A DNA stretch of 64,000 nucleotides from Bacteroidota bacterium (GTDB lineage Bacteria; Bacteroidota; Ignavibacteria; UBA10030; UBA8401): contig DATJPT010000010.1 of NCBI GenBank assembly GCA_035506275.1, forward strand, positions 85,902 through 149,901, given 5' to 3'. Every line of letters starts with the position of its first letter. Position 1 is the first letter of the stretch. Made by a program: the position numbers and the translations under genes. The notes below the pieces were generated by a model. It was given only the letters and a program-made list of their open reading frames with translations. It was not told the DNA's origin and did no database searches. This document shows positions 1 through 9,235 of the stretch, piece after piece.

Positions 1-597
<597 letters not shown>

Positions 598-608
598 TCT
601 GAGCACCT

Positions 609-3050
609 ATGCGTATATCCCTCAATTGGTTACGCCGTTACATTGAATTTAAAATCAGCCCGGAAGATCTGGCGCAGAAACTCACTTCGGTAGGATTGGA
701 AGTGGAAGGGATTGAACATCTCGGCCGGGTCTTTGACAATTTCGTCGTAGGCGAAGTGCTGTCGGTCAAGAAACATCCGAACGCAGACAGACTATCCCTT
801 TGCGATGTACGAGTTGCAGAAAGGGATCATGAGTCTGCCGTGCTGCGGATCGTCTGCGGTGCTCCGAATGTTGCCGCAGGACAAAAGGTCGCGGTGGGGC
901 TGGCTGGAGCGGTCGTCCCGAAAAATCAACACGACCCCGAAGGGAAACCGTTCACGCTTTCAAAGGTAAAAGTGCGGGGAGAAGAATCGAACGGTATGAT
1001 CTGTTCGGAATACGAACTCGGACTCGGCAAGGATTCAAACGGGATTTTGGTCCTCGATGCGGCCGCGCATGCCGGCGAACCTCTTGCAAAATACCTGGGG
1101 CTCGACGACACGGCGTTCGAAATCGGCGTGACGCCCAACCGCCCCGATTGTTTGAGCCATTACGGCATTGCAAGAGAAGCGGCGCCGCTTCTCAATAAGA
1201 AGCTTGTTCTTCCTAAAACGATCATTCGGGAACAGAAAAAGAGTGACGCAAAGAAGGATATTGCGATCGAGATTAGAAATAATGAAGCTTGTCGCCGTTA
1301 TTCTGCGCGGCTGGTAAAAAATGTCAAGGTCGCTCCTTCGCCGCTATGGCTTCAATCATTGCTCAAGACATGCAACATCAGACCCATCAATAATATTGTC
1401 GACGTTTCAAATTTCGTGATGCTTGAAACAGGCCAGCCGCTGCATGCGTTTGATTACGACAAACTCCGCGGAAAAAAAATTGTTGTCAAGAACGCCGCCG
1501 AAGGGGAAAAATTCACGACACTCGACGGTGTCGATCGCTCGCTTTCTTCATCCATGCTGATGATCTGCGACGGCGAACGAAACGTCGCGATCGCGGGCGT
1601 TATGGGGGGACTGAATTCAGAGATATCGGAAATGACAACGTCGATCCTGATCGAGAGCGCATATTTTCAGCCGTCGAGCATCCGTAAAACCGCGAAGCGC
1701 CTGGGCCTTTCTTCGGATGCGTCGTACAGGTTCGAGCGGGGGACCGATCCTAATGGAACCCTCTTCGCCGCCGACCGTGCCGCTTCGCTGCTTGAAGAGA
1801 TCGCGGGGGGCATCGTCCAAAAAGGGGCCATCGATATCTATCCAAAAAAAATAAAGGAGCGGACGATCGGACTGCGGCTGGACCGTGCCAATAAGATATT
1901 GGGAACGACGATACGGGCGAACCGCATAAAGAAGATTCTGCTGCCGATCGGCATCAAGCTGCGCACAGCGTCTGGCGGTAAATTTGCATGTTCGGTGCCG
2001 ACTTTCCGTCCCGACCTCGAACAGGAGATCGATATCGTTGAAGAGATCGCACGGCTGCATGGCTATACCAACATTCCGGACAGCATGGGATCGATGATCG
2101 ATTTTTCGCAGCATAGAACGAACAATAACGCCGTCGATGATATCCGCAATTCCCTTGAAGGAATCGGTTTCCATGAAGTCGTAACAAACAGCCTTGTCGA
2201 AGAGAGTGTAGCAAAGATATTCTCGGAAGACATTGTCCGGATCAAGAATCCTATCAGTAAGGATCTTGCTGCGATGCGTCCGAGCATGGTCGGGAGTATG
2301 CTCCAGACAGTTTTTTATAATTCGAACTACGGGACCAGCGACATTAGGGTATTTGAAATTGGAAGGACCTATAAGAAGGTCGACAGGAGCTTTCCGAAAA
2401 CCACGGTCCCCGGGTTCTTGGAGACAAAAACCCTCGCAATTTGTATGGCTGGAAGGAAAAATGAGGTCGGATGGTATTCCAGCGACGTCGCCGTCGATAT
2501 TTATGACATCAAAGGGGTTGTCGAGGGGCTGCTGAACAAAATTCTACTTGACAAATTTCAATTTATTTACTATGATAGCCGTAGTCCTTTAACTGAAGAG
2601 ACTATAGCCATTGAAAAAGATGGTACTTACATCGGCTCTCTCGGCAAGGTGAAAAAAGATTTACTTAAGAAATTTTCACTTGAAAGTGATGTTTATGTTG
2701 CCGAGCTAACCATTGAAAATTTGATACCGGAGGAAAAAAGCTTCAAAAATTATACGCCGTCATCGAAATTTCCTCCTGTGACGCGAGATTTAGCCTTCAT
2801 TGTTGAAAAGAAAGTATTAGCGGAAGATGTTAACCGGCTTATTCGAACGAGCGGCGCGCCGTTGCTAAAATCGGTTACGCTGTTCGATGTGTTCGAGGGA
2901 GAGCCGTTGAAAGATGGAAAGAAAAGTTTCGCCTTCGCTCTCGAATTGAATTCTGTCGAAAAAACCCTGACGGAGGGCGAAGCCGACGCTGTGATCAAAA
3001 AAATTATCTCTGACGTTTGCGGTAAATTCGGTGCGGAGCTGCGAAGTTGA
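609..3050 (+). CDS. pheT: Phenylalanine--tRNA ligase beta subunit
   Basis: This is the 813-residue beta chain of bacterial PheRS, at the expected full length. It begins MRISLNWLRRYIE. An OB-fold tRNA-binding domain occupies roughly residues 40-155 (VGEVLSVKKHPNADRL). The B3/B4 editing region follows (EIGVTPNRPDCLSHYGIAREA; FVMLETGQPLHAFD), then the B5 domain, a synthetase-like core with FEIGRTY, and a C-terminal anticodon-binding FDX-ACB domain from about residue 720 (PPVTRDLAFIV). The B3/B4 module normally hydrolyses mischarged Tyr-tRNA-Phe. The gene sits directly behind pheS and almost certainly shares its transcript. Confidence 0.98.
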   Translation: MRISLNWLRRYIEFKISPEDLAQKLTSVGLEVEGIEHLGRVFDNFVVGEVLSVKKHPNADRLSLCDVRVAERDHESAVLRIVCGAPNVAAGQKVAVGLAGAVVPKNQHDPEGKPFTLSKVKVRGEESNGMICSEYELGLGKDSNGILVLDAAAHAGEPLAKYLGLDDTAFEIGVTPNRPDCLSHYGIAREAAPLLNKKLVLPKTIIREQKKSDAKKDIAIEIRNNEACRRYSARLVKNVKVAPSPLWLQSLLKTCNIRPINNIVDVSNFVMLETGQPLHAFDYDKLRGKKIVVKNAAEGEKFTTLDGVDRSLSSSMLMICDGERNVAIAGVMGGLNSEISEMTTSILIESAYFQPSSIRKTAKRLGLSSDASYRFERGTDPNGTLFAADRAASLLEEIAGGIVQKGAIDIYPKKIKERTIGLRLDRANKILGTTIRANRIKKILLPIGIKLRTASGGKFACSVPTFRPDLEQEIDIVEEIARLHGYTNIPDSMGSMIDFSQHRTNNNAVDDIRNSLEGIGFHEVVTNSLVEESVAKIFSEDIVRIKNPISKDLAAMRPSMVGSMLQTVFYNSNYGTSDIRVFEIGRTYKKVDRSFPKTTVPGFLETKTLAICMAGRKNEVGWYSSDVAVDIYDIKGVVEGLLNKILLDKFQFIYYDSRSPLTEETIAIEKDGTYIGSLGKVKKDLLKKFSLESDVYVAELTIENLIPEEKSFKNYTPSSKFPPVTRDLAFIVEKKVLAEDVNRLIRTSGAPLLKSVTLFDVFEGEPLKDGKKSFAFALELNSVEKTLTEGEADAVIKKIISDVCGKFGAELRS

Positions 3051-3079
3051 GATAACGTCCATAACATCACGGACCGTGT

Positions 3080-3418
3080 GTGCAAGAACAACTTGAGCAA
3101 GAAATAAGTAGTGTTGAAAATTCTCTCGAAGCTGCGCTGAAGCAGCTCTGGGAAAAAGCGTACGCAGCGTCGACCGCGATCAGCTCGCTTCGCGAAGAGA
3201 AGCATGCGATCCAGCTGAAAGCGAACGAGCTTGAAGCACGATTGCTGCAAACGCAGACCGAACTATCAGCGAAAGATGCTGAAATTGATGGGCTCCGGAA
3301 GGATGTGGTTGCGCTTCAATTGACCTCCGCCTCCAACGGAAGCCTGAGCAAAGAAGAGAGGACGCAACTCCAGGTGAAGGTGAAGGCAATTTTAGACAAG
3401 ATCAATTCCCATCTATAA
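3080..3418 (+). CDS. Small coiled-coil protein between pheT and zapA
   Basis: This 112-residue protein is almost entirely heptad-like: Leu, Ala, Glu and Lys dominate from residue 5 to about 80, followed by a short polar linker and a helical tail (KVKAILDKINSHL). It has no signal peptide or membrane segment, so it should be cytosolic. Such a protein next to ZapA suggests a division-ring accessory factor, in the manner of ZapB, but I cannot assign it to ZapB by sequence. The start used is a GTG with no clear ribosome binding site, so the N-terminus is uncertain. It lies 29 bases after pheT and just before zapA, in the same direction. Confidence 0.75.
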   Translation: MQEQLEQEISSVENSLEAALKQLWEKAYAASTAISSLREEKHAIQLKANELEARLLQTQTELSAKDAEIDGLRKDVVALQLTSASNGSLSKEERTQLQVKVKAILDKINSHL

Positions 3419-3495
3419 ACTATACGAGGTAGTGTTATCGCTGACGTTTGCTGAATTTTCCCAACTTACAACCAGATAGCACATTGGATCTAACA

Positions 3496-3786
3496 ATGGA
3501 CAGGAAAAGCGTGCGGGTTAAAATATTCGGGTCGGAGTATCCGTTACGAGGTGAAAGCGAAGAGTTTACGAAGAAAGTGGCGGGGTACGTGGACACGATG
3601 ATTAACTCAATTCATGACAAGATTCCTGAGCAGCCTCCGCTTACAATTTCTGTCTTGGCCGCACTCAACATTACCGAAGACTTGTTGAAGGAGAAAGACA
3701 AGAACCGGGAGATCATCAGTAATTTCGAAAATGAGATCGTCAAAATTTCGAATTACCTCGATACAAGTCTCCAGAGCAATGGATAG
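3496..3786 (+). CDS. zapA: Cell division protein ZapA
   Basis: This is a small FtsZ-ring stabiliser of 96 residues from this start. The start MDRKSVRVKIFGSEYPLRG matches the conserved ZapA opening (a short strand, then I-x-G-x-x-Y-x-L-R). It is followed by KKVAGYVDTMI and a helical coiled-coil half in which LAALNITEDLL is typical. A TTG 48 bases upstream would add 16 unconserved residues; the ATG is preferred because conservation begins exactly there. ZapA dimers bundle FtsZ protofilaments at mid-cell. The pheT - coiled coil - zapA - rny order resembles that of many Bacteroidota and Firmicutes relatives. Confidence 0.9.
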   Translation: MDRKSVRVKIFGSEYPLRGESEEFTKKVAGYVDTMINSIHDKIPEQPPLTISVLAALNITEDLLKEKDKNREIISNFENEIVKISNYLDTSLQSNG

Positions 3787-3841
3787 GTCATTGTGCAACT
3801 TTTTACAGGAGGTTTTTTCCAACTCTTTGGCGGGAAAATTT

Positions 3842-4101
3842 AATCCGCACCGTCAGCCGTAGTCAATTACATTAAAGAACCTGACAGTTGTACCAACAGG
3901 GAGTTTGACTCATAACCGTCATATTACAGGCCTCAGCCGGGCCGCCTCGCGCGGAACGGATCTGCGAAACGCCTTCGGGCTTCCTGCGTAAGCGGGATAG
4001 CAGACAGTGGAAGTAAGAAACGGTTAGGCAAACACCCACCGTGTGAAAGAACGAGGTTCTTTAAACACTTTTGCCTAGGGTAGCAGTGCGGATTTTTTTT
4101 T
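3842..4101 (+). ncRNA. Candidate structured RNA between zapA and rny (family unresolved)
   Basis: The 366-base gap between zapA and rny has no convincing ORF but folds into a closed multi-branched RNA. A 9-bp perfect closing stem pairs 3842-3850 with 4086-4094 and runs straight into nine T residues (4093-4101), as in an intrinsic terminator. Inside are a 7-bp hairpin at 3880-3900, a hairpin at 3942-3954, and a stem 3961-3965/4000-4004 that encloses a C(UUCG)G tetraloop hairpin (3971-3980) and a GUAA tetraloop hairpin (3983-3996). A long stem-loop at 4025-4077 has 8 outer, 4 middle and 7 inner pairs. 6S RNA often lies next to zapA in other bacteria, so it is the first candidate, but I cannot match its conserved bulge and the fold is branched rather than rod-like. 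RNase P and tmRNA signatures are absent. A cis-acting leader of rny is the alternative. Confidence 0.6.
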
Positions 4102-4152
4102 ATTGATGCCTCGATCCGTTTCACCAATTGAACTTTACAAGGGATGTTGAAT

Positions 4153-5715
4153 ATGCAAGTCGTGATTATCATCCCCATGGTCGTTATTCTCTGCAGCCTC
4201 GCGGCGTATGCCGGCTGGTACCTTAACGCCCGTTCGGGACAAAATAAGATCATGGGGGCCGAAGAACGCGCAAAGAAGATCATTGCCGATTCCGAGCGGG
4301 AAGCGAATTCCGTCATGCGCGAGAAGCTTCTCGAGGTCAAGGACGAATGGTACAAGAAGAAACAGGAGTACGACAACGAGTCGAACCAGAAGCGGAGCAA
4401 ACTTCAGGCGTATGAGAAACAGCTTGCCTCAAGGGAAGAAAACATCGACAGAAAAGTGGAGCTGCTGAACAAGAAAGAGAGAGAACTCCATCAAATTCAG
4501 CGCGAGAACGACGAAAAGTCAAAGACGCTCGAGACCCGGCAGGCGGAACTTGAAAAGATCATTGCCGAGGAAATTGTGCGCCTGGAACGGTCTTCGGGCT
4601 TGTCGCGAGATGAGGCCAAGAAGATCCTGATCGAAACAATGACCAACGCCGCCAAAACCGAGGCCGCACAGACATTGAAAGACCTGCGCGATAAGGTCCG
4701 GGAGACGGCGAAACAGGACGCGCAGAAGATCATCGTGCAAGCCATCCAGCGTTCTGCCGCGGACCATGCAGTCGAGACGACAGTCAGCGTGCTGAACATC
4801 CAGAGCGACGAAATGAAGGGAAGGATCATCGGACGGGAAGGGAGAAACATCCGGGCGTTTGAAGCCGCGACTGGCGTAGATGTTATTGTAGATGATACGC
4901 CAGAAGCCGTTATATTATCAGGGTTTGACGCCTTTCGCCGAGAAGTCGCTAGAATATCTCTAGAACGCCTCATTGCCGACGGAAGGATCCATCCTGCTAG
5001 GATAGAAGAGGTCGTAGAAAAAGTGAAGGGGGAATTGGAAGAGGAAATTATTCGCGCGGGGGAGAATGCCCTGCTCGAAGTCGGATTGCCCGGAGCCCAC
5101 CAGGAGGTAGTGAAACATATCGGTCGAATGAAATACCGTTCGAGCTACGGACAGAATCTTTTACAGCACAGCATTGAAGTGGCTTATCTCTGTGGAATCA
5201 TCGCTTCGGAGCTTGGGATCGATCCGCTCCTCGCAAAACGGTCGGGGCTCATGCACGATATCGGCAAGACGGTTGACCGGAGCGTTGAGGGGCCGCACGC
5301 GCTTCTCGGTTATGAATTGGCAAAGAAGTACAACGAACATCCGATCGTCGTGAACGCGATTGGCTCGCACCATGAAGACATTCCGATGGAGCATCCGATC
5401 GCAGCGATCGTTCAGGCAGCCGACGCGATCAGCGGCGCGCGCCCGGGAGCACGCCGGGAATCGGTGGAAGGATACGTCAAGCGGCTTGAGAAGCTCGAGT
5501 CGATGGCGCAGTCGTTTCAGGGAGTCGCGAAGACGTACGCGATCCAGGCCGGGCGCGAGATCAGGGTTATCGTCGAACATGACAGAGTTGACGATGCGAT
5601 GGCCGATCAATTAGCTCACGACATCGCTCAGAAGATCCAGCAGGAGATGGAATATCCGGGGCAAGTGAAAGTCATCGTCATTCGTGAAGTTCGTTCCATC
5701 GCATTCGCAAAATAG
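4153..5715 (+). CDS. rny: Ribonuclease Y
   Basis: This is a membrane-anchored endoribonuclease that starts mRNA decay, about 520 residues long. It has an N-terminal transmembrane helix (VVIIIPMVVILCSLAAYAG), a long Glu/Lys-rich coiled coil to about residue 180, and a KH domain around residue 225 with the GREGRN loop. An HD phosphohydrolase domain follows, with its first His near residue 340 (LLQHSIEVAYL) and the HD pair in GLMHDIGKT. An ATG lies nine bases upstream (4144), but the AAGGG ribosome binding site at 4139-4143 is spaced correctly only for this ATG at 4153. It follows the structured RNA candidate and precedes coaE by 18 bases. Confidence 0.97.
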   Translation: MQVVIIIPMVVILCSLAAYAGWYLNARSGQNKIMGAEERAKKIIADSEREANSVMREKLLEVKDEWYKKKQEYDNESNQKRSKLQAYEKQLASREENIDRKVELLNKKERELHQIQRENDEKSKTLETRQAELEKIIAEEIVRLERSSGLSRDEAKKILIETMTNAAKTEAAQTLKDLRDKVRETAKQDAQKIIVQAIQRSAADHAVETTVSVLNIQSDEMKGRIIGREGRNIRAFEAATGVDVIVDDTPEAVILSGFDAFRREVARISLERLIADGRIHPARIEEVVEKVKGELEEEIIRAGENALLEVGLPGAHQEVVKHIGRMKYRSSYGQNLLQHSIEVAYLCGIIASELGIDPLLAKRSGLMHDIGKTVDRSVEGPHALLGYELAKKYNEHPIVVNAIGSHHEDIPMEHPIAAIVQAADAISGARPGARRESVEGYVKRLEKLESMAQSFQGVAKTYAIQAGREIRVIVEHDRVDDAMADQLAHDIAQKIQQEMEYPGQVKVIVIREVRSIAFAK

Positions 5716-5733
5716 CCCAGGGTTTGCGTTCCG

Positions 5734-6375
5734 ATGCTCACACGAATTGGCGTAACGGGGGGAATTGGAAGCGGGAAATCCGAAGTCTGCAGCATCCTCT
5801 CATCGTTGGGCGTAACGGTGCTTTCCGCCGATCTCATCGCCCGCCAGCTCTCCGACTCAGACCCAGACATTAGAAAAAAGATCATTTCCGCGTTCGGCGA
5901 TCGATCGTACGATGCGAACACGGGAATTCTTCGCCGGGAGTACATCGCGTCGATCGTCTTTGACAATGCCGGGAAGCTTCGGCTCCTGAATTCAATCGTC
6001 CATCCGCCGGTGCTGGACGCGGTCGACAGAGAGATCCGGCAACTTGAGAAAAACGGGCTGACAGGATATATTGTCGTAGAAGCGCCGCTGATGTTTGAAT
6101 CCAGATTGAACAAGCGCCTCGACTATGTTTTGACAGTTGCGGCAGACGAGCCGCATCGGATCGAACGGGTCCGTTTGCGGTCACACCTGACCGAAGCTCA
6201 GATCCGTTCGCGGATGGAAAGTCAAATTCCGCCGGATGAGGCGGCAGCGGCCTCGGATTTTATCGTCCACAATGATGCATCGCTCGACGAGCTGCGCAAG
6301 AAAGTTGTTTTCTTCCACACAATTTTTTCGGCACTGAAACCACAAACCGCGAAGAACCATGAACATACTCGATAG
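5734..6375 (+). CDS. coaE: Dephospho-CoA kinase
   Basis: The enzyme catalyses the last step of coenzyme A synthesis, phosphorylating the 3'-OH of dephospho-CoA with ATP in the cytosol. The 213-residue length fits the family. The Walker A loop GGIGSGKS is at residues 9-16, followed by LSADLIARQL and the CoA-domain motifs FDNAGKLRLLNSIVHP and VVEAPLMFES. The C-terminus overlaps the start of the next gene by 17 bases, so the two are probably translationally coupled. Confidence 0.96.
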   Translation: MLTRIGVTGGIGSGKSEVCSILSSLGVTVLSADLIARQLSDSDPDIRKKIISAFGDRSYDANTGILRREYIASIVFDNAGKLRLLNSIVHPPVLDAVDREIRQLEKNGLTGYIVVEAPLMFESRLNKRLDYVLTVAADEPHRIERVRLRSHLTEAQIRSRMESQIPPDEAAAASDFIVHNDASLDELRKKVVFFHTIFSALKPQTAKNHEHTR

Positions 6376-7537
6376 CGAAGCAAAACTTTTTTTCAAGACA
6401 TACAAACGGCTCCCGCTCGTCGTCGACAGGGGGGAAGGTTGCTACCTCTACACGACGGACGGGAAGAAATACCTGGATATGTTCTCAGGGCTTGCCGTCA
6501 ATGCGTTAGGATACGGACACCCCGGCGTGATCGCGGCCATCGAAAAGCAATCGAAGCGGTTCAATCACCTCTCGAATTATTTTGTTCAAGAGCCGCAGGT
6601 CGAGCTTGCCGAGCGCCTTCTTCAGCATTCAAAATTTCAGAAGATCTTCTTCACAAATTCCGGCACGGAAGCGACAGAAGGGGCGATCAAGCTGGCGCGC
6701 AAATGGGGAACCGCCCATAATAAATTTAGGATCTTCGGAATGACGAACGGTTTCAGCGGCAGGTCCATGGGAGCCCTTTCGCTGATGGACAAGGATAAAT
6801 ACCGGGAAGGCTATGGCCCGTTCCTCGAGAATTGCGGCCACATTGTCTTCAACGATGTCAGGGATTTGCGGTCAAAAATTGATGATTCGACAGCCGCGGT
6901 GTTTTTGGAATTCATCCAGGGGGAGGGGGGAGTTGTTCCGGTCACAAAAGAATTCATTGACGGTTTGGAAGGACTCCGGAAGAAGCACGGCTTCCTCATC
7001 GTCGCGGATGAAATTCAATCCGGCATCATGAGGACAGGAAAGTTCTTTGCCTTTGAACATTTCGATTTCCATCCGGACATTGTGACGATCGCAAAACCGA
7101 TCGGCGGCGGACTTCCGCTCGGGGCGATCTTAGGGAACGATGCGGTCGCCTGCGTCTGGTCGTACGGCGTACACGGCACCACGTTCGGCGGGAACCCCGT
7201 CGCCTGCGCTGCAGGAAAGGTCGTGATCGACACGGTGACAACGGAAGCCATGAAAAGGCAGATACAGGAATCGTCCGGCTATTTGTTCAGCCGGCTTCTG
7301 TCGCTCAAAAAGAAATTCGAGACCATCAAAGAAGTCCGAGGAGCGGGGTTCATGCTCGGTGTCGACCTGACCCGGGACAGCACGCCGATCGTCGACCAAA
7401 TGCTCTCGCGCGGGGTGCTTGTCAATTCCACCGCTCAAACGGTTGTTCGAATCCTTCCGCCGCTTATTGCGCAGAAAAATGAGATCGATATCCTGCTGCA
7501 GGTTTTTGAGGAAGCGCTCGCTTCGTTGACAACGTGA
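6359..7537 (+). CDS. argD: Class III aminotransferase, acetylornithine aminotransferase type
   Basis: This is a PLP enzyme of 392 residues, the size of ArgD, which converts N-acetylglutamate semialdehyde and glutamate to N-acetylornithine and 2-oxoglutarate. Visible motifs are TNSGTEATEGAIKLAR (PLP phosphate site), the cofactor-binding Asp217 in ADEIQSG, and the Schiff-base Lys246 in TIAKPIGGG. HGTTFGGNPVACAA and a C-terminal GVLVNSTA segment also fit. Related enzymes of ornithine, GABA or succinylornithine metabolism share these motifs. No other arginine gene is in the window, so the exact substrate is inferred from overall resemblance. It overlaps coaE. Confidence 0.85.
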   Translation: MNILDSEAKLFFKTYKRLPLVVDRGEGCYLYTTDGKKYLDMFSGLAVNALGYGHPGVIAAIEKQSKRFNHLSNYFVQEPQVELAERLLQHSKFQKIFFTNSGTEATEGAIKLARKWGTAHNKFRIFGMTNGFSGRSMGALSLMDKDKYREGYGPFLENCGHIVFNDVRDLRSKIDDSTAAVFLEFIQGEGGVVPVTKEFIDGLEGLRKKHGFLIVADEIQSGIMRTGKFFAFEHFDFHPDIVTIAKPIGGGLPLGAILGNDAVACVWSYGVHGTTFGGNPVACAAGKVVIDTVTTEAMKRQIQESSGYLFSRLLSLKKKFETIKEVRGAGFMLGVDLTRDSTPIVDQMLSRGVLVNSTAQTVVRILPPLIAQKNEIDILLQVFEEALASLTT

Positions 7538-7578
7538 TCTCGTGTGTACCGAATGTTAAGTATTTGTTAACAAATCCC

Positions 7579-7609
7579 TTGACATTTTAAAGACTCCGCT
7601 ATATATTTG
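7579..7609 (+). promoter_or_regulatory. Promoter of the first outer-membrane protein gene
   Basis: TTGACA at 7579-7584 and TATATTTG at 7602-7609 fit two consensus types at once: sigma70-like TTGACA-17-TATATT, and the Bacteroidota-type TTG-N20-TAnnTTTG. The predicted transcript start is about 7613, leaving a leader of about 50 bases with a GAGGT ribosome binding site at 7654-7658. This is the best-scoring copy of a layout seen at six other places in the window. Confidence 0.75.
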
Positions 7610-7663
7610 CACAGCAATAAATTGCCACGCTTCACTAACCAATAACTATTTTCGAGGTCCGCC

Positions 7664-8254
7664 ATGAAGAAATTCTTAGCGCTTGCTGCAGCAACACTCC
7701 TGTTTACTTCGCTGAGCTTTGGTCAACTTGGATTGCATGATATAGGTGGAGGAGTCGGCTACGTATCGGTTTCATTCACGAACGCAGGCTCGTCATCCCA
7801 GTCTCTTGGCGGATTTCTGATCGCGGCTCATGCAAATCTTGGGGATCTTGCAAAAGATCTCAACTTGGTTCCTGATATCCAGTACTTCTCAACCTCGACA
7901 ACAGTTAATGGAGGGACATGGAAAGTGGGCGACTTTGCCATTAATGCGAATGTTCATTACAATTTTGAGATGGAAGGAATGATCAAACCATACGTCGGCG
8001 CTGGTCTTGGACTTGACTTCTTCAGCACGACAGCCAGTGTGACCATTCCCGGTTACAGCACGGGCTTCTTCACGGTTCCTTCCCAAACGTATAGCGCGAC
8101 AGGATCGGCTACCCGTCTTGGTATCAACCTTCTTGTTGGAGCGAACTATAAGCTGAATGATAAAATGTCTCTGTTGCTTGAACCGCGGTACGTCATTGCA
8201 AGCGATTTGGACAATTTCCAGATCAAAGCCGGCGTAACCTGGGCTTTGAATTAA
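7664..8254 (+). CDS. Outer-membrane beta-barrel protein (porin family, small)
   Basis: This is a 196-residue secreted protein with a clear signal peptide (MKKFLALAAATLLFTSLSFG, cleavage before Gln). It is followed by alternating hydrophobic and polar stretches rich in Gly, Thr, Ser and aromatic residues, as in eight-stranded OmpA/OmpX-like barrels. Typical strand pairs are PYVGAGLGLDFF and SLLLEPRYVIA, and the chain ends in a strand (QIKAGVTWALN). It stands alone with its own promoter and terminator, so it is probably an abundant or independently controlled surface protein. No specific ligand can be inferred. Confidence 0.85.
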   Translation: MKKFLALAAATLLFTSLSFGQLGLHDIGGGVGYVSVSFTNAGSSSQSLGGFLIAAHANLGDLAKDLNLVPDIQYFSTSTTVNGGTWKVGDFAINANVHYNFEMEGMIKPYVGAGLGLDFFSTTASVTIPGYSTGFFTVPSQTYSATGSATRLGINLLVGANYKLNDKMSLLLEPRYVIASDLDNFQIKAGVTWALN

Positions 8255-8273
8255 CCCCTGAAAATAAGCTGTC

Positions 8274-8306
8274 AAAAAGGCCTTTCCCAAAACGAAAGGC
8301 CTTTTT
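8274..8306 (+). terminator. Intrinsic terminator after the first barrel gene
   Basis: A perfect inverted repeat pairs AAAAAGGCCTTTC with GAAAGGCCTTTTT around a 7-base loop, starting 20 bases after the stop codon and ending in a T run. The flanking A and T runs make it potentially bidirectional. Confidence 0.9.
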
Positions 8307-8360
8307 ATTTTACAGAACTGCTTCTGGTGCCTGGACGTTACGGCAATATTAAATAATTTG

Positions 8361-8391
8361 TTGCTTCTTCAGTTCTCCCTCCCTACATTTG
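8361..8391 (+). promoter_or_regulatory. Promoter of the second outer-membrane protein gene
   Basis: TTG at 8361-8363, then 20 bases, then TACATTTG at 8384-8391, a full match to TAnnTTTG. The upstream sequence is A/T-rich. The predicted start is near 8395, about 70 bases before the ATG. The spacing is identical to the promoter at 7579. Confidence 0.65.
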
Positions 8392-8466
8392 CCCGATTGC
8401 TCCACGTATCGTTGGCGGCATTCATCAATCAAACAACATTTCCATAAACTCACCTGGAGGGATGTC

Positions 8467-9156
8467 ATGAAAAAAGTTCTTATGCTCTTCTTGGCACTCG
8501 CGATGCTTTTCAGCTTTGCTGCTGCTCAAGATGTTACGCCAGGAGTGAAAGCGGGGTCAAAATCTCTCAACTTTACTTTCGGAGGCTTGGGCGCGTTCGG
8601 CCTTAACGCCACAGGTCCTAATGCACCGACCGCTGGAATTGGCGGTTCATACTTCCTTAACAGCGACGCTGCGATCCGAGTCGGCCTTCAAGTGGTCTCC
8701 ACAAGCAGGAGCATTCCTGCAAATGCTCCTACGGGCCTCAGCGGAACGGATGGAACCGGTTCCTCCTTCGGTTTGGGGATCGGCGCTGATTACCTGATGT
8801 ACATGACCGCCGGCCGCGTTCGGCCGTACTGGGGGGCCGGACTTCAGTTCATTACGATGTCCAACGACTATAAGCCCCCAGTGGTCGGCAACGCCTCCCA
8901 GGGGGAGGATAAAGACGATCCTGCCAACGGCCCCACCGGTGTTACATTCCAGGTCGCCGGATTTCTCGGCGCGGAATTTTTTATCTACTCCGAACTGAGC
9001 GTCTCAGCGGAATATCAGCTCAACATTGTCAGCCTTAATTCGCAGTCCGACAATGTCCAGAGCAACGGAAATACTTCCGTGACAACCAAAGAACCGAGCA
9101 CGACAACAATTCTCGGATTCGGTTCTGCGGGGGCAACACTGCACATTTATTTTTAG
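8467..9156 (+). CDS. Outer-membrane beta-barrel protein
   Basis: This is a 229-residue protein with signal peptide MKKVLMLFLALAMLFSFAAAQ and a barrel-like body of Gly- and aromatic-rich strands, for example FGGLGAFGLNATG and YWGAGLQFITM. It ends in TLHIYF, a terminal aromatic strand typical of BAM substrates. A longer frame from 8389 exists, but the GGAGG at 8456-8460 and the lysine-rich signal sequence fix the start at 8467. It resembles the barrel gene just upstream in style but not closely in sequence, so an old duplication is possible but unproven. Confidence 0.85.
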   Translation: MKKVLMLFLALAMLFSFAAAQDVTPGVKAGSKSLNFTFGGLGAFGLNATGPNAPTAGIGGSYFLNSDAAIRVGLQVVSTSRSIPANAPTGLSGTDGTGSSFGLGIGADYLMYMTAGRVRPYWGAGLQFITMSNDYKPPVVGNASQGEDKDDPANGPTGVTFQVAGFLGAEFFIYSELSVSAEYQLNIVSLNSQSDNVQSNGNTSVTTKEPSTTTILGFGSAGATLHIYF

Positions 9157-9181
9157 TTGTACCGGTCACAGACGTGACAAA

Positions 9182-9206
9182 GGCGTTCTGCGGAACGCCT
9201 TTTTTA
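9182..9206 (+). terminator. Intrinsic terminator after the second barrel gene
   Basis: A 7-bp perfect GC-rich stem (GGCGTTC with GAACGCC) around a TGCG loop is followed by seven T residues. It begins 26 bases after the stop codon and separates the barrel gene from nadB. Confidence 0.92.
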
Positions 9207-9235
9207 TTTTAAAAGAATTTCGTACCTTATGACAT

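Noticed and set aside
3842..4101. RNase P RNA or tmRNA between zapA and rny
   Set aside because: The conserved GAGGAAAGUCC core of RNase P and the tRNA-like CCA end and tag reading frame of tmRNA are absent.
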